A stretch of 38,160 nt of DNA from Caryophanales bacterium (GTDB lineage Bacteria > Bacillota_I > Bacilli_A > RFN20 > CAG-826), in NCBI GenBank assembly GCA_016287465.1, contig JAEEWP010000004.1, forward strand, positions 1-38,160, in the 5' to 3' direction. The notes below the pieces were generated by a model. That model had not been told where the DNA came from and ran no database searches. It worked only from the letters and a program-made list of their open reading frames with translations. Position 1 is the first letter of the stretch. Each line of letters begins with the position of its first letter. Below are positions 7,665-14,709 of this stretch, in pieces. The position numbers and the translations under genes are program-made.

Positions 7665-8953
7665 GCCCGCTTGATTACGTGTATTTGGCCATAATCATCG
7701 TCTGCTTGCTTCTTAGCGCCTCTTTCAGCGCGTCTGACATGGTTTATTCCTGTGTCAGTCAGTCCCGTTTAGAGAAAGATAAGTCCAAAGCCTCCAAGAA
7801 AGCCCTCAAGCTCGCGGAGAACTATGACAACACGATCGCCACAATCCTCTTCGGAAACGATTTCGTGAACGTCCTTGCCTCATCCTTGACCGCTCTTCTT
7901 TTCATCGACATCTTTAGAGGCACTACATTAGAGAATATGGCGGAGACGATAGGCGCTCTTTCACTCCTCTTCGTTCTTCTCCTTTTTGGTGAAATAACAC
8001 CAAAAGCCATTGCAAAAAACCACTCTTTCTTCCTTTCGAGGTTCTTCGCGGGATATATAAACGTCCTCAAAATCATCTTCTTCCCGTTCGTCTGGCCAAG
8101 CACCAAAATCGCCGAATGGATTTCTTCTCCGTTCTTAGAGAAAGCAGGGGAAGAGAGCAAAGTCGCAAGCGACGAAGAGCTTGAGGCGATGGTCAATGCT
8201 ATCGAGGATGAAGGCCTCATTGATGAAGATCAGTCTGAGCTCCTTCTTAGGTCGCTCGATTTCAAAGAGACTAGCTGCTACGAGATCATGACCCCACGTG
8301 TCAAGATCTTCGGATATGACACCGATTCCTCATTTGAGGAATTCTTGAAGCGCAAAGGCGTTTTCGATTTCTCACGCATCATCGTCTACAAAGGCGACCT
8401 TGACCACATCCTTGGCTATCTCCCAGTCAAGACTCTTCTTAGAGAGATGGTCAAAGGCACTTTTACGTCCTATGAGAGCCTCATCATGCCGATCGTCAGC
8501 GTACCTCGCACGATGATGGTCTCAAGCGTCATGGAACTCATGAAAGAGAATCGCCATCACATCGCTCTCGTAAGAGACGAATTCGGCGGTACCGAAGGTA
8601 TCATCACCCTTGAGGATATTCTTGAGGAGCTCGTCGGTGAGATGTGGGATGAGAACGACAAGCCATCGACTTCCATCGTCAAGGGCCCAAAGAGAAACAC
8701 CTTCATCGTCAAAGGCGACACCAACATCGACGATTTCTATAACTATTTCGGACTTGACCCGGACAAACTCCTTGAGGACGATTATTCGACCGTCTCAGGC
8801 TGGGTCGTCGATAAGCTTGGAAGATTCGCGGAAGTAGGGGATGTCGTGAGTAACGGCCCTATCAAACTGACCGTCACGAAATGCAAGGAATACACCGTCA
8901 CTGAGGCCCTTGTCCGCTGGAATAAAAAGAAACCCGTCATCACTGACGAGTAG
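7661..8953 (+). CDS. DUF21-CBS-CorC domain membrane protein (hemolysin C/CorC-like)
   Basis: 430 residues with the full family layout: DUF21 membrane domain (about 1-180), CBS pair (about 205-335, including MTPRVKIFGYDTD and EFGGTEGIITLEDILEELVGE) and the C-terminal CorC/HlyC domain (about 345-425, including STVSGWVVDKLGRF). GAGGAGG 8 bases before the ATG and the ATGA overlap with the previous gene fix the start. Established family role: membrane transporters or regulators of Mg/Co efflux; haemolytic activity in the name is historical. It is paralogous to its neighbour, and the asymmetric loss of the CorC domain in one copy is notable. Confidence 0.92.
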   Translation: MSPLDYVYLAIIIVCLLLSASFSASDMVYSCVSQSRLEKDKSKASKKALKLAENYDNTIATILFGNDFVNVLASSLTALLFIDIFRGTTLENMAETIGALSLLFVLLLFGEITPKAIAKNHSFFLSRFFAGYINVLKIIFFPFVWPSTKIAEWISSPFLEKAGEESKVASDEELEAMVNAIEDEGLIDEDQSELLLRSLDFKETSCYEIMTPRVKIFGYDTDSSFEEFLKRKGVFDFSRIIVYKGDLDHILGYLPVKTLLREMVKGTFTSYESLIMPIVSVPRTMMVSSVMELMKENRHHIALVRDEFGGTEGIITLEDILEELVGEMWDENDKPSTSIVKGPKRNTFIVKGDTNIDDFYNYFGLDPDKLLEDDYSTVSGWVVDKLGRFAEVGDVVSNGPIKLTVTKCKEYTVTEALVRWNKKKPVITDE

Positions 8954-8955
8954 CT

Positions 8956-9516
8956 TTATTGTTTGTGTTTGAGTCCTCTTTCTTCGAGGGCTTCGAGATA
9001 TTTGTCGTAGATCTCCTCGGCTATCTGCTGGGGAGTCTTTTTGTCTGTTCTGATTTTGTAATCGATATAGCCGTTTAGCTTTTTGGCGGCGAAGCTATTC
9101 TGGTCTTTCATGAGGCGCATATAGATATCGCCTTCTTTGTCTCCGCGTTGCCTCATTCTCGCTTCCCTTGTGGTTGGTGTGGCCATGAGCTGAAAGGAGA
9201 CGATGATCTTGCTATTCAGCTTCTTGAAGGTCTTTAGACCATTTGGATCAAGAACGACGCATTTGTTCTCACTGACCTGGGCTTTCGAGCATCCGTAATG
9301 ATAATCACCATAGGTGGTGGTCTCTACGAAGGCATCGCTTTTCTTGAGCAACTCAAAGGTTTCTTCGTTAACGAAGTAATAGTCGACGCCGTTCCTCTCG
9401 CCTGGGCGAGGGGCTCTGGTTGTATGAGTTATCGCTTTCTTGATGTCGTAGTCTTTTTTGAGAGCTTTTGCGACTTCTGTCTTACCGCTTGCGCTTGGGC
9501 CAACGATGATGATCAT
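8956..9516 (-). CDS. Guanylate kinase family protein
   Basis: 186 residues with the P-loop GPSASGKT at 6-13 and the GMP-binding segment THTTRAPRPGERNGVDYYFV (about 31-50), which is characteristic of guanylate kinase (ATP + GMP to ADP + GDP). The middle region, YGDYHYGCSKAQV, matches the Y-G-x-x-x-x-V region of Gmk, and RMRQRGD fits the LID arginine-rich segment. The C-terminal half is more divergent than in housekeeping Gmk, so this may be a second, specialised paralog rather than gmk itself; no gene symbol is assigned. It is convergent with the DUF21 genes (2 bases between the stops). The promoter TATAAT (9523-9528) lies 6 bases before the ATG, giving a leaderless mRNA. Confidence 0.8.
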   Translation of the reverse strand: MIIIVGPSASGKTEVAKALKKDYDIKKAITHTTRAPRPGERNGVDYYFVNEETFELLKKSDAFVETTTYGDYHYGCSKAQVSENKCVVLDPNGLKTFKKLNSKIIVSFQLMATPTTREARMRQRGDKEGDIYMRLMKDQNSFAAKKLNGYIDYKIRTDKKTPQQIAEEIYDKYLEALEERGLKHKQ

Positions 9517-9528
9517 GGCCTTATTATA
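9517..9528 (-). promoter_or_regulatory. -10 box for leaderless guanylate kinase gene
   Basis: On the minus strand, TATAAT (9523-9528) is followed by six bases and then ATG; there is no ribosome binding site. The rest of the interval up to the next gene (9529-9657) shows only A/T-rich sequence. Confidence 0.6.
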
Positions 9529-9657
9529 ACCCAGTTTTTCTTTCCTGATGTCGGCAATTTGAGTTGAAAAATTTCTTCTTCGATGAGGCCTGGTTTTTTC
9601 ATCTTTTTTGTGAAAAATGAGCCTTTCTCCAATATTGGATAAGTGAGGACCTGCAAT

Positions 9658-10020
9658 ATGAACGAAAACGAACCGAAAAAGAAAACCATCCGCTTAGAGG
9701 AAATCATCAAAAAGGAGTATTCCTCCTCCCTCTTCCATAGCGGTTTCCCTTCGAATACGCATGTGTATGACCTTAATACCTCATATCTGAGGTTCCGCAT
9801 GCCTAGGAAGGAGGCTTCTTTCCTCCTCAAGGCCAATGAGTTCTTTAGGAATCTCACGTTCGTTCAGGGTCTCATCTTTGTGAACGATTATCTCGAGAAA
9901 GGGAACAATTACCGCTTCTGGTGGATGAAACTCGGAAACAGAGATTTCTATGAGCAAGAAAGGAGAGACTTAGAATGCAAACTGAAAGACAAATACGGAT
10001 ATCTCATGGGCGCAAGCTGA
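9658..10020 (+). CDS. Hypothetical protein at the head of the Tad-like operon
   Basis: The start is placed at ATG 9658, with GAGG 9 bases upstream, rather than the GTG at 9643. The protein is 120 residues, soluble, charged and rich in aromatic residues (NYRFWWMKLGNRDFYEQ), with no signal peptide. I do not recognise it. Its 3' end overlaps the next gene by 46 bases in another frame, so it is very likely part of the same operon as the pilus or secretion genes downstream and may be a cytoplasmic accessory factor. Confidence 0.65.
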   Translation: MNENEPKKKTIRLEEIIKKEYSSSLFHSGFPSNTHVYDLNTSYLRFRMPRKEASFLLKANEFFRNLTFVQGLIFVNDYLEKGNNYRFWWMKLGNRDFYEQERRDLECKLKDKYGYLMGAS

Positions 10021-11108
10021 AAGCGGTTCTCCTCGCCCTTTGTTCTTTGACGCCGCTTCTTTCTTCCGCTTGGTCTTTCAATTACGTCTGGCAGACCGTT
10101 ACACAAACCTGCTACATCGAGGATTTCTATTGGCAGCCAAACGATCAAAAAGACCGAAGGGCCATCCTGCGGATGCATATGCTCAAGGATGCTGATATCG
10201 CTCTAAGCGTTCAAGCCGATCACACATATAGGGAAAACGGCAAAATCAAAAACGAGACTAGAGGCGATGTCAGACCTGGTCTTAGTTATTTTGATGCCCG
10301 TTTCGACTTCCACCATTACAAGAAAGGGGAGATTATCGATTTCGAGATCGTTGTTCCTTATTCCCAGATGCACATCGGATACGAAGACCAACATCTTGAT
10401 GTTGAAACAAGGGTTCTTGTTAAACCTGAAACAGTGGAATCTTGGAATGTTGAAGTTCCATACGGATACATCGCTCCAACGGAGTTCCGTCTAAATGGCG
10501 GCCATTCATTCACGAATTCGAAGTGTTTCGGAGGTTATTACAATGGGCAACAAGCCCTCGCTAACGCTCATTACGTGGTTGTTTCAGCTAAAGACCTTAA
10601 AGACGAATATGAGGTCGATTCGCAGGGGATTTTGCCCCTTAAAGAGATGAGATTCCATAAACAGGAATACGATTATTCTTTAACCCCTCTCACGATGATA
10701 AGCGGGGAAGTTCGCTTCTATAACTACCTTGATGATTTCCATATCGGCACAAGAAAGGTCGATGAGAAAAACAATCCATACATTACGGTTCCTCTCACAC
10801 TCTTGCCCGATGGAAAAGAATCGTATCCCCGTTCGAAGAAATTCCTCTTTATCAAAGAGGACATACGTTACCAAACTAACGACTACCGTTCCGAGAACGA
10901 AGGCTATAGCATGACGACTCAAATCTTTCTTCCGCCGGTTAGAGGGATGAATGGGAGGTTCTATGACTGCCAGATTCGTTTAGAAGGCGTAGGGGACCAG
11001 AATGCCGATACTTTGATCCATGATTTCAGGGTATTCCGTTATTCGAATGACGTCGGTCCAAAAATCAACAGCCGCTACTACGTTACGGAGGTGAAAACGG
11101 ATGCTTAA
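9975..11108 (+). CDS. Secreted or membrane-anchored protein in Tad-like operon, hypothetical
   Basis: 377 residues. AGGAG at 9960-9964 supports the ATG at 9975, inside the previous gene. A basic stretch (RQIRISHGRKLK) followed by a hydrophobic run (AVLLALCSLTPLLSSAWS, about 17-34) gives a signal peptide or N-terminal anchor. The remaining ~340 residues look beta-rich and extracellular (many Tyr, Asp and Asn, no further membrane helix). It overlaps the next gene by 8 bases. Position before the ATPase gene suggests a surface component of the appendage, such as a minor pilin, tip or adhesin; this is inferred from context only, and no known domain was recognised. Confidence 0.7.
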   Translation: MQTERQIRISHGRKLKAVLLALCSLTPLLSSAWSFNYVWQTVTQTCYIEDFYWQPNDQKDRRAILRMHMLKDADIALSVQADHTYRENGKIKNETRGDVRPGLSYFDARFDFHHYKKGEIIDFEIVVPYSQMHIGYEDQHLDVETRVLVKPETVESWNVEVPYGYIAPTEFRLNGGHSFTNSKCFGGYYNGQQALANAHYVVVSAKDLKDEYEVDSQGILPLKEMRFHKQEYDYSLTPLTMISGEVRFYNYLDDFHIGTRKVDEKNNPYITVPLTLLPDGKESYPRSKKFLFIKEDIRYQTNDYRSENEGYSMTTQIFLPPVRGMNGRFYDCQIRLEGVGDQNADTLIHDFRVFRYSNDVGPKINSRYYVTEVKTDA

Positions 11109-11484
11109 TTACCTTCTTTTTGTGGCCCTCTTCGTGCTTTCTGTTTCCGCCTATTCCTTTTCGTATACTTCTAACGGCATAGTCAATGCGTTCACGGCTT
11201 TCGATTTCACATATGCGCAGAACGCAGTTATCTCAGATCCTAACGGGGGACCGGCCTATTTCGGCAAAAGGCTCTTCTCCCACATTGTGAATGATTACTT
11301 CACGATAAACTTGGAAAAGTATAACGTCGGCGAATGGAACGTCGCCCTTGATTTCAAAGATGGGGACGGAAAAAGAACAGAATACATTTCGAGAGTCGAC
11401 ATGTACTTATTTTGCAGATTCAACGGCAAGTATAAGTATGAGGCCCATAAAGCTTTTGAAATAAGGGAGGGCAAGGCTATATGA
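11101..11484 (+). CDS. Pilin-like small exported protein, hypothetical
   Basis: 127 residues: a hydrophobic helix at the very N-terminus (MLNYLLFVALFVLSVSAYSFSY, about 2-20) followed by a soluble domain of about 100 residues. This one-helix-plus-head form is common to minor pilins and pseudopilins, but the canonical prepilin motif (Gly, then hydrophobic residues with Glu at +5) is absent. It overlaps the upstream gene by 8 bases and the ATPase gene by 4 (ATGA). Function is inferred from operon position only. Confidence 0.6.
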   Translation: MLNYLLFVALFVLSVSAYSFSYTSNGIVNAFTAFDFTYAQNAVISDPNGGPAYFGKRLFSHIVNDYFTINLEKYNVGEWNVALDFKDGDGKRTEYISRVDMYLFCRFNGKYKYEAHKAFEIREGKAI

Positions 11485-12443
11485 GCGGAGACCCTGTAGC
11501 GTATCTCGAAGGCTCCTTCCTTTCGCCTTTGCTCGTTAAAGAAGGGGTGACTGATATCTCCTACAATGGCGAATCGCTCTTTTATGTCTCCAATGACAAA
11601 GGGCGTCAAAGGTCATCCATCGAAGCGAAGAAGGAGGATGTTTCCTCTTTCTTGAGGCAGCTAGCGAACCTCACAGAGAGGCAGTTCAGTGTACAGAGTC
11701 CAATCCTTGATGTGAGTTTTGGGAGATATCGCATCAACGCGGTCAATTCCTCTCTTGCCAGAAGGAAGAACGCGAAGACTTATACCTTCTCCCTTAGGTT
11801 AGAGAGCAATGATTGCAAAATCACCGACGATTCAGGCTTCTTCGATAAAAAATCCTCGCAAATCCTGCGTCGATTGATAAAAGAAGGGGAATCAATCGTC
11901 ATTGGAGGGAAGGTCTCAAGCGGCAAAACCGAGCTTCAGAAATGGCTTCTCCAAAACATGATGCCTTGCACGAGGGTCATCGTTATAGACAACGTTGAGG
12001 AACTCGATATGGTCGAGAACGAAAACATTGATCTGACGACTTGGCTCGTAAGCGATCAAGGGAAAGGGGTTTCCTTCTCTTCCCTAATTAAGAACGCTCT
12101 AAGAAACGACCCGGATTACATTGTCTTAGCTGAGGCAAGAGGGGAAGAGATGTTAGACGCTTTGCTCAGCGCCATGAGCGGTCATCCGATTATCACAACC
12201 ATCCACGCCCAGGAGCTTAGGGCGATGCCTGACCGGGTAGCGAGGCTAGCGATGATCGGCAATAAGAGGCTCTTCAAAGATGAGCTTATGGAGGATATAT
12301 CCAGACACCTTCGATATTACGTCTATGTCGAGAAAGAAATTGCCAAAGACGGCTCCATAAGACGCTTCATCAAAGAGATTGGAAGGCTTGATGAGGACAC
12401 CCAAAAGATGTCTGTGCTTTACGAAAGGGGGAATAAGTCATGA
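11481..12443 (+). CDS. TadA/CpaF/VirB11-type secretion ATPase
   Basis: 320 residues. The Walker A element is GGKVSSGKTEL (about 142-152), the Asp-box region reads VIVIDNVEELD, and the Walker B/His-box region PDYIVLAEARGEEMLDALLSAMSGHPIITTIHAQ-type sequence matches the TadA/CpaF signature closely (E-x-R-G-x-E...GH...TTIHA). The N-terminal part (1-130) carries the TDISYNG and RINAV strands of the family's N-terminal domain but lacks the long N-terminal extension of CpaF (~450 residues). Such hexameric ATPases power assembly of Tad pili or protein export from the cytoplasmic face of the membrane. GGAGGG precedes the ATG; ATGA overlaps link it to genes on both sides. Confidence 0.9.
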   Translation: MSGDPVAYLEGSFLSPLLVKEGVTDISYNGESLFYVSNDKGRQRSSIEAKKEDVSSFLRQLANLTERQFSVQSPILDVSFGRYRINAVNSSLARRKNAKTYTFSLRLESNDCKITDDSGFFDKKSSQILRRLIKEGESIVIGGKVSSGKTELQKWLLQNMMPCTRVIVIDNVEELDMVENENIDLTTWLVSDQGKGVSFSSLIKNALRNDPDYIVLAEARGEEMLDALLSAMSGHPIITTIHAQELRAMPDRVARLAMIGNKRLFKDELMEDISRHLRYYVYVEKEIAKDGSIRRFIKEIGRLDEDTQKMSVLYERGNKS

Positions 12444-13138
12444 AAGGTATCGTGCTTTGTTTGGCGCTGTCCCTGTATTTTGGGATCATCGCTTATGTGA
12501 CTACCAACAACCTCCTTTTAGGAGGATTCGTCTTCTTATCGTATTTCGCGGTTCTAATCGTCTTCATCAGGCCGATCGTCAAAAGGTATCTCGATAAAAG
12601 GAGAAAACGCCATGAGGTTTTCAATTTCATCAATCACTTCATTATTTCGCTTTCCGTCACATCGTCGCTTGACCAGGCCTTTGAAGATGCCACCATCGAC
12701 GCGAAGAGCGAGGAGAAAAGGGTTCTCGAATCCATAACCCCGCTTTCCACGATGGAGAAGCTTGAGTATCTCCTCAGGTATTTCGAGGAGGACATATACC
12801 CGGTCTTCTTATCCATCGTCAAAGCTTATATGGAAGAAGGGGGAGACCTTCTTGAGATGTCTTCTTCTTTGCTTAATGAGGCGGTCTTCAATGAGGAGAA
12901 ACACAATTCCTTAGAGACGATAAGAAGGAAGTCTCTTGTCCAATATGGATCGCTTTGGTTCTTAAGCACCCTTGTTCTGGTATTCCTTCGCTTTGGGCTC
13001 TCGAACTTCTATGACTCTTTGACGAAGAACCTTCCTTATCTCCTTACTGCCATCGCCTATTTCCTTATCGCCATAGCCTCCTTCTTTATCTACGCGAGGT
13101 CTTATACCGGCGAAAAGATGAGCCTTGAAAGGAAATGA
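12440..13138 (+). CDS. TadB-like inner-membrane platform protein (T2SSF family)
   Basis: 232 residues. Two N-terminal membrane helices (about 3-45), a cytoplasmic domain (about 50-165) with the conserved MEEGGDLLEMSSSLL segment typical of T2SSF/GspF-type domains, and two C-terminal helices (about 175-222). Family role: membrane platform on which the TadA ATPase acts to extrude or assemble pilins. AAGGGGG lies about 9 bases upstream of the ATG. It overlaps the ATPase gene by 4 bases and ends one base before the TadC-like ATG. The TadB identity rests on position and topology; sequence motifs in this family are weak. Confidence 0.8.
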   Translation: MKGIVLCLALSLYFGIIAYVTTNNLLLGGFVFLSYFAVLIVFIRPIVKRYLDKRRKRHEVFNFINHFIISLSVTSSLDQAFEDATIDAKSEEKRVLESITPLSTMEKLEYLLRYFEEDIYPVFLSIVKAYMEEGGDLLEMSSSLLNEAVFNEEKHNSLETIRRKSLVQYGSLWFLSTLVLVFLRFGLSNFYDSLTKNLPYLLTAIAYFLIAIASFFIYARSYTGEKMSLERK

Positions 13139-13139
13139 T

Positions 13140-13832
13140 ATGAAGAAGAAAAACAAAAAACCGAAAAAACCTTGGACCCTTGCGCTTAGGGAAGCGGGTC
13201 TTAACCCCAAGAAAGAAATAGCCATCATCGTACTTGGGAACGTGCTCCTACTTGTCTTCGCCGCATTCATATACAAGATGACGGATGCGCTCATCGCTCC
13301 TTTGTCGATTGGCCTTCTTCTCGTTGTCACCGATTATTTCCTTTTAGGAAAAGTGAATAGGGTCAAAAAGATCAAGACCGAGGCCTTAGAGAAGGAATTC
13401 GTCCACATTTTCTCTTATTTCAAAATCTTTGTCGGAAATGGTAGACCCGTCTATAACGCCATCGAGGACTGCATTCGTTACGCCTCTCCGGAGATGAGCG
13501 ACCACCTCACCAACCTTCTAAGCGAAATAGACAAAGACAAAAGCGTGAAGCCTTATCTCAATTTCGCATCGCATTTTAAAAGCCTAGAGATACGTCAGGT
13601 GATGATAAGCATCTACAAGATGGGGAACGATGGTGGTTCGTCCACCTACATCGAACAATTCCAAAGCGTCTTCTCATCGATTGCCGTTGAGAAAAGGAAG
13701 TATGAGCTAAGCAAATTCGAGAGCACGCTAAACAACAACAACTTTCTGCCTTTGGCAGACAGTGCCTTAACGATGGGCCTAATCATCGTCGCAATCGTCG
13801 TTATCATGGGGAATCTTACATATGGGATCTAG
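13140..13832 (+). CDS. TadC-like inner-membrane platform protein (T2SSF family)
   Basis: The track start at 13125 is a TTG; the ATG at 13140, with AAAGGA upstream, gives a Lys-rich start (MKKKNKKPKKPW) and is preferred, making 230 residues. Two membrane helices (about 28-70), a cytoplasmic domain with features of the T2SSF fold (ISIYKMGNDGGSSTYIEQF), and a C-terminal hydrophobic helix (about 205-228). Together with the preceding gene it gives the TadB/TadC pair expected next to a TadA ATPase. The 3' end overlaps the next gene by 11 bases. Confidence 0.78.
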   Translation: MKKKNKKPKKPWTLALREAGLNPKKEIAIIVLGNVLLLVFAAFIYKMTDALIAPLSIGLLLVVTDYFLLGKVNRVKKIKTEALEKEFVHIFSYFKIFVGNGRPVYNAIEDCIRYASPEMSDHLTNLLSEIDKDKSVKPYLNFASHFKSLEIRQVMISIYKMGNDGGSSTYIEQFQSVFSSIAVEKRKYELSKFESTLNNNNFLPLADSALTMGLIIVAIVVIMGNLTYGI

Positions 13833-14163
13833 CTTAGGTTTTCTTTTATCTCTTTTCTTCGCCGTTCAGGTAATGGCTTATGTCGGAGACTTAACGGTCA
13901 TCCAGCAGATTTACGGCGCTCTGAATAGCGCAGCCATAACGGCCGGTCACATCATCTCGTTAGAAGGGGGAATAAGCAAGCGCACACGCGAGTTCGTTGA
14001 GAAAAGCGCAAAAGCTTACATCGTCCCCGTAGATGAGGATTATCAAACCGTTGGGAAAATATACGAATATGTCGTAATCCGCAAATACGAGCCAATCATA
14101 ATGTCACGCGAAACCATGGTACTCGAGGTCAGGCGAAGCGTGATGATCGGATACATCGAATAG
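13822..14163 (+). CDS. Pilin/TadE-like small membrane protein
   Basis: 113 residues. One hydrophobic helix (about 4-22) continues into an amphipathic helix (VIQQIYGALNSAAITAGHIISLEGGISKRTREFVE), then a compact C-terminal domain ending MVLEVRRSVMIGYIE. A hydrophobic N-terminal helix running into an Asn/Ala-rich amphipathic helix is the usual shape of TadE or minor-pilin proteins, but there is no classical prepilin cleavage motif. It overlaps the TadC-like gene by 11 bases. Assigned by form and position, not by a diagnostic motif. Confidence 0.6.
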   Translation: MGSSLGFLLSLFFAVQVMAYVGDLTVIQQIYGALNSAAITAGHIISLEGGISKRTREFVEKSAKAYIVPVDEDYQTVGKIYEYVVIRKYEPIIMSRETMVLEVRRSVMIGYIE

Positions 14164-14178
14164 GAAAGGAGGTACTTT

Positions 14179-14358
14179 ATGTCGGAACTCAAAGGACAGC
14201 TTCTTGGTATGATTCTTGTTTTGGCGGCTTTCGGAACGATTCTTGGAATCCTCATCCCGGCCTTCGCCACAAGCGCAGAAGCGGTCAATAAGAACATCAC
14301 GGTCGAAGCTAACGGCAGCGTCAAGTTCGCAAATCCGAATATGACGGTGACCCTCTAA
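14179..14358 (+). CDS. 59-residue pilin-like peptide (absent from ORF track)
   Basis: ATG at 14179 preceded by an ideal AAAGGAGG (8 bases between site and start) and ended by TAA at 14356-14358. The peptide has a short polar start (MSELKGQ), one strongly hydrophobic helix (LLGMILVLAAFGTILGILIPAFA, about 8-30) and a small polar C-terminal half rich in Asn, Thr and Val. Polar leader, Gly, helix and a small head is the form of Flp-type major pilins, with KG|QLLG as a possible processing site, but Glu at +5 is missing. It is the last gene of the Tad-like operon, 15 bases after the previous stop, and has the strongest ribosome binding site of the set, as expected for a major subunit. Confidence 0.75.
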   Translation: MSELKGQLLGMILVLAAFGTILGILIPAFATSAEAVNKNITVEANGSVKFANPNMTVTL

Positions 14359-14390
14359 AGAGGGCCTTAGTCTTGCGCCCATCTTTTTTC
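14350..14390 (+). terminator. Possible terminator of the Tad-like operon
   Basis: CCCTC/GAGGG hairpin overlapping the stop of the pilin-like ORF, then a second weak GGGC/GCCC pairing followed by ATCTTTTTT. The geometry is imperfect. It overlaps the acpP -35 region. Confidence 0.4.
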
Positions 14391-14401
14391 CCACCTATAA
14401 T
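14373..14401 (+). promoter_or_regulatory. Promoter of acpP
   Basis: TTGCGC (14373-14378), 17-base spacer, consensus TATAAT (14396-14401). A GAGG site precedes the ATG at 14424. Confidence 0.75.
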
Positions 14402-14423
14402 AGGCGCAATGTGAGGTACATTT

Positions 14424-14657
14424 ATGAGCGCAGACCAAATGATTGAAATCCGCAAGTTATTTTGCGAAAGAATGAAAGTTGAAACCATCGATGAGGCCAA
14501 ATCCCTCAAAGATTTCGGACTCGACAGTCTCGATGTCGTTGAGATGTGTCTTGATTTAGAAGACAAGTATGGCATCGAATTCAGCCCAGAAGAGCTTGCT
14601 GAGTTCAAGACCGTCGGCGATCTTCTTGCTTCAATCGAAAAGAAGCTTGCCAAATAA
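14424..14657 (+). CDS. acpP: Acyl carrier protein
   Basis: 77 residues with the phosphopantetheine attachment motif DFGLDSLDVVEM; Ser35 is the predicted attachment site. The protein is acidic and four-helix in pattern, with EDKYGIEFSPEEL typical of AcpP. It carries growing acyl chains for type II fatty acid synthesis and donates acyl groups for phospholipid and possibly glycolipid acylation. It is a single-gene unit with its own promoter and terminator; no fab genes are adjacent, which is common in lineages with scattered lipid genes. A second, specialised ACP cannot be ruled out from sequence alone. Confidence 0.93.
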   Translation: MSADQMIEIRKLFCERMKVETIDEAKSLKDFGLDSLDVVEMCLDLEDKYGIEFSPEELAEFKTVGDLLASIEKKLAK

Positions 14658-14670
14658 GCAATCAAAATCA

Positions 14671-14709
14671 AAAAAACGAACCGTCAGGCTTATGTCTGGC
14701 GGTTTTTTA
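14671..14709. terminator. Bidirectional rho-independent terminator
   Basis: Stem AACCGTCAG/CTGGCGGTT (one G-U pair) with T-runs on both strands. It serves acpP on the plus strand and the convergent permease gene on the minus strand. Confidence 0.9.

Noticed and set aside
8956-9516. Assignment of the gene symbol gmk
   Set aside because: P-loop and GMP-binding segments fit, but the C-terminal half is divergent and a housekeeping gmk may exist elsewhere.
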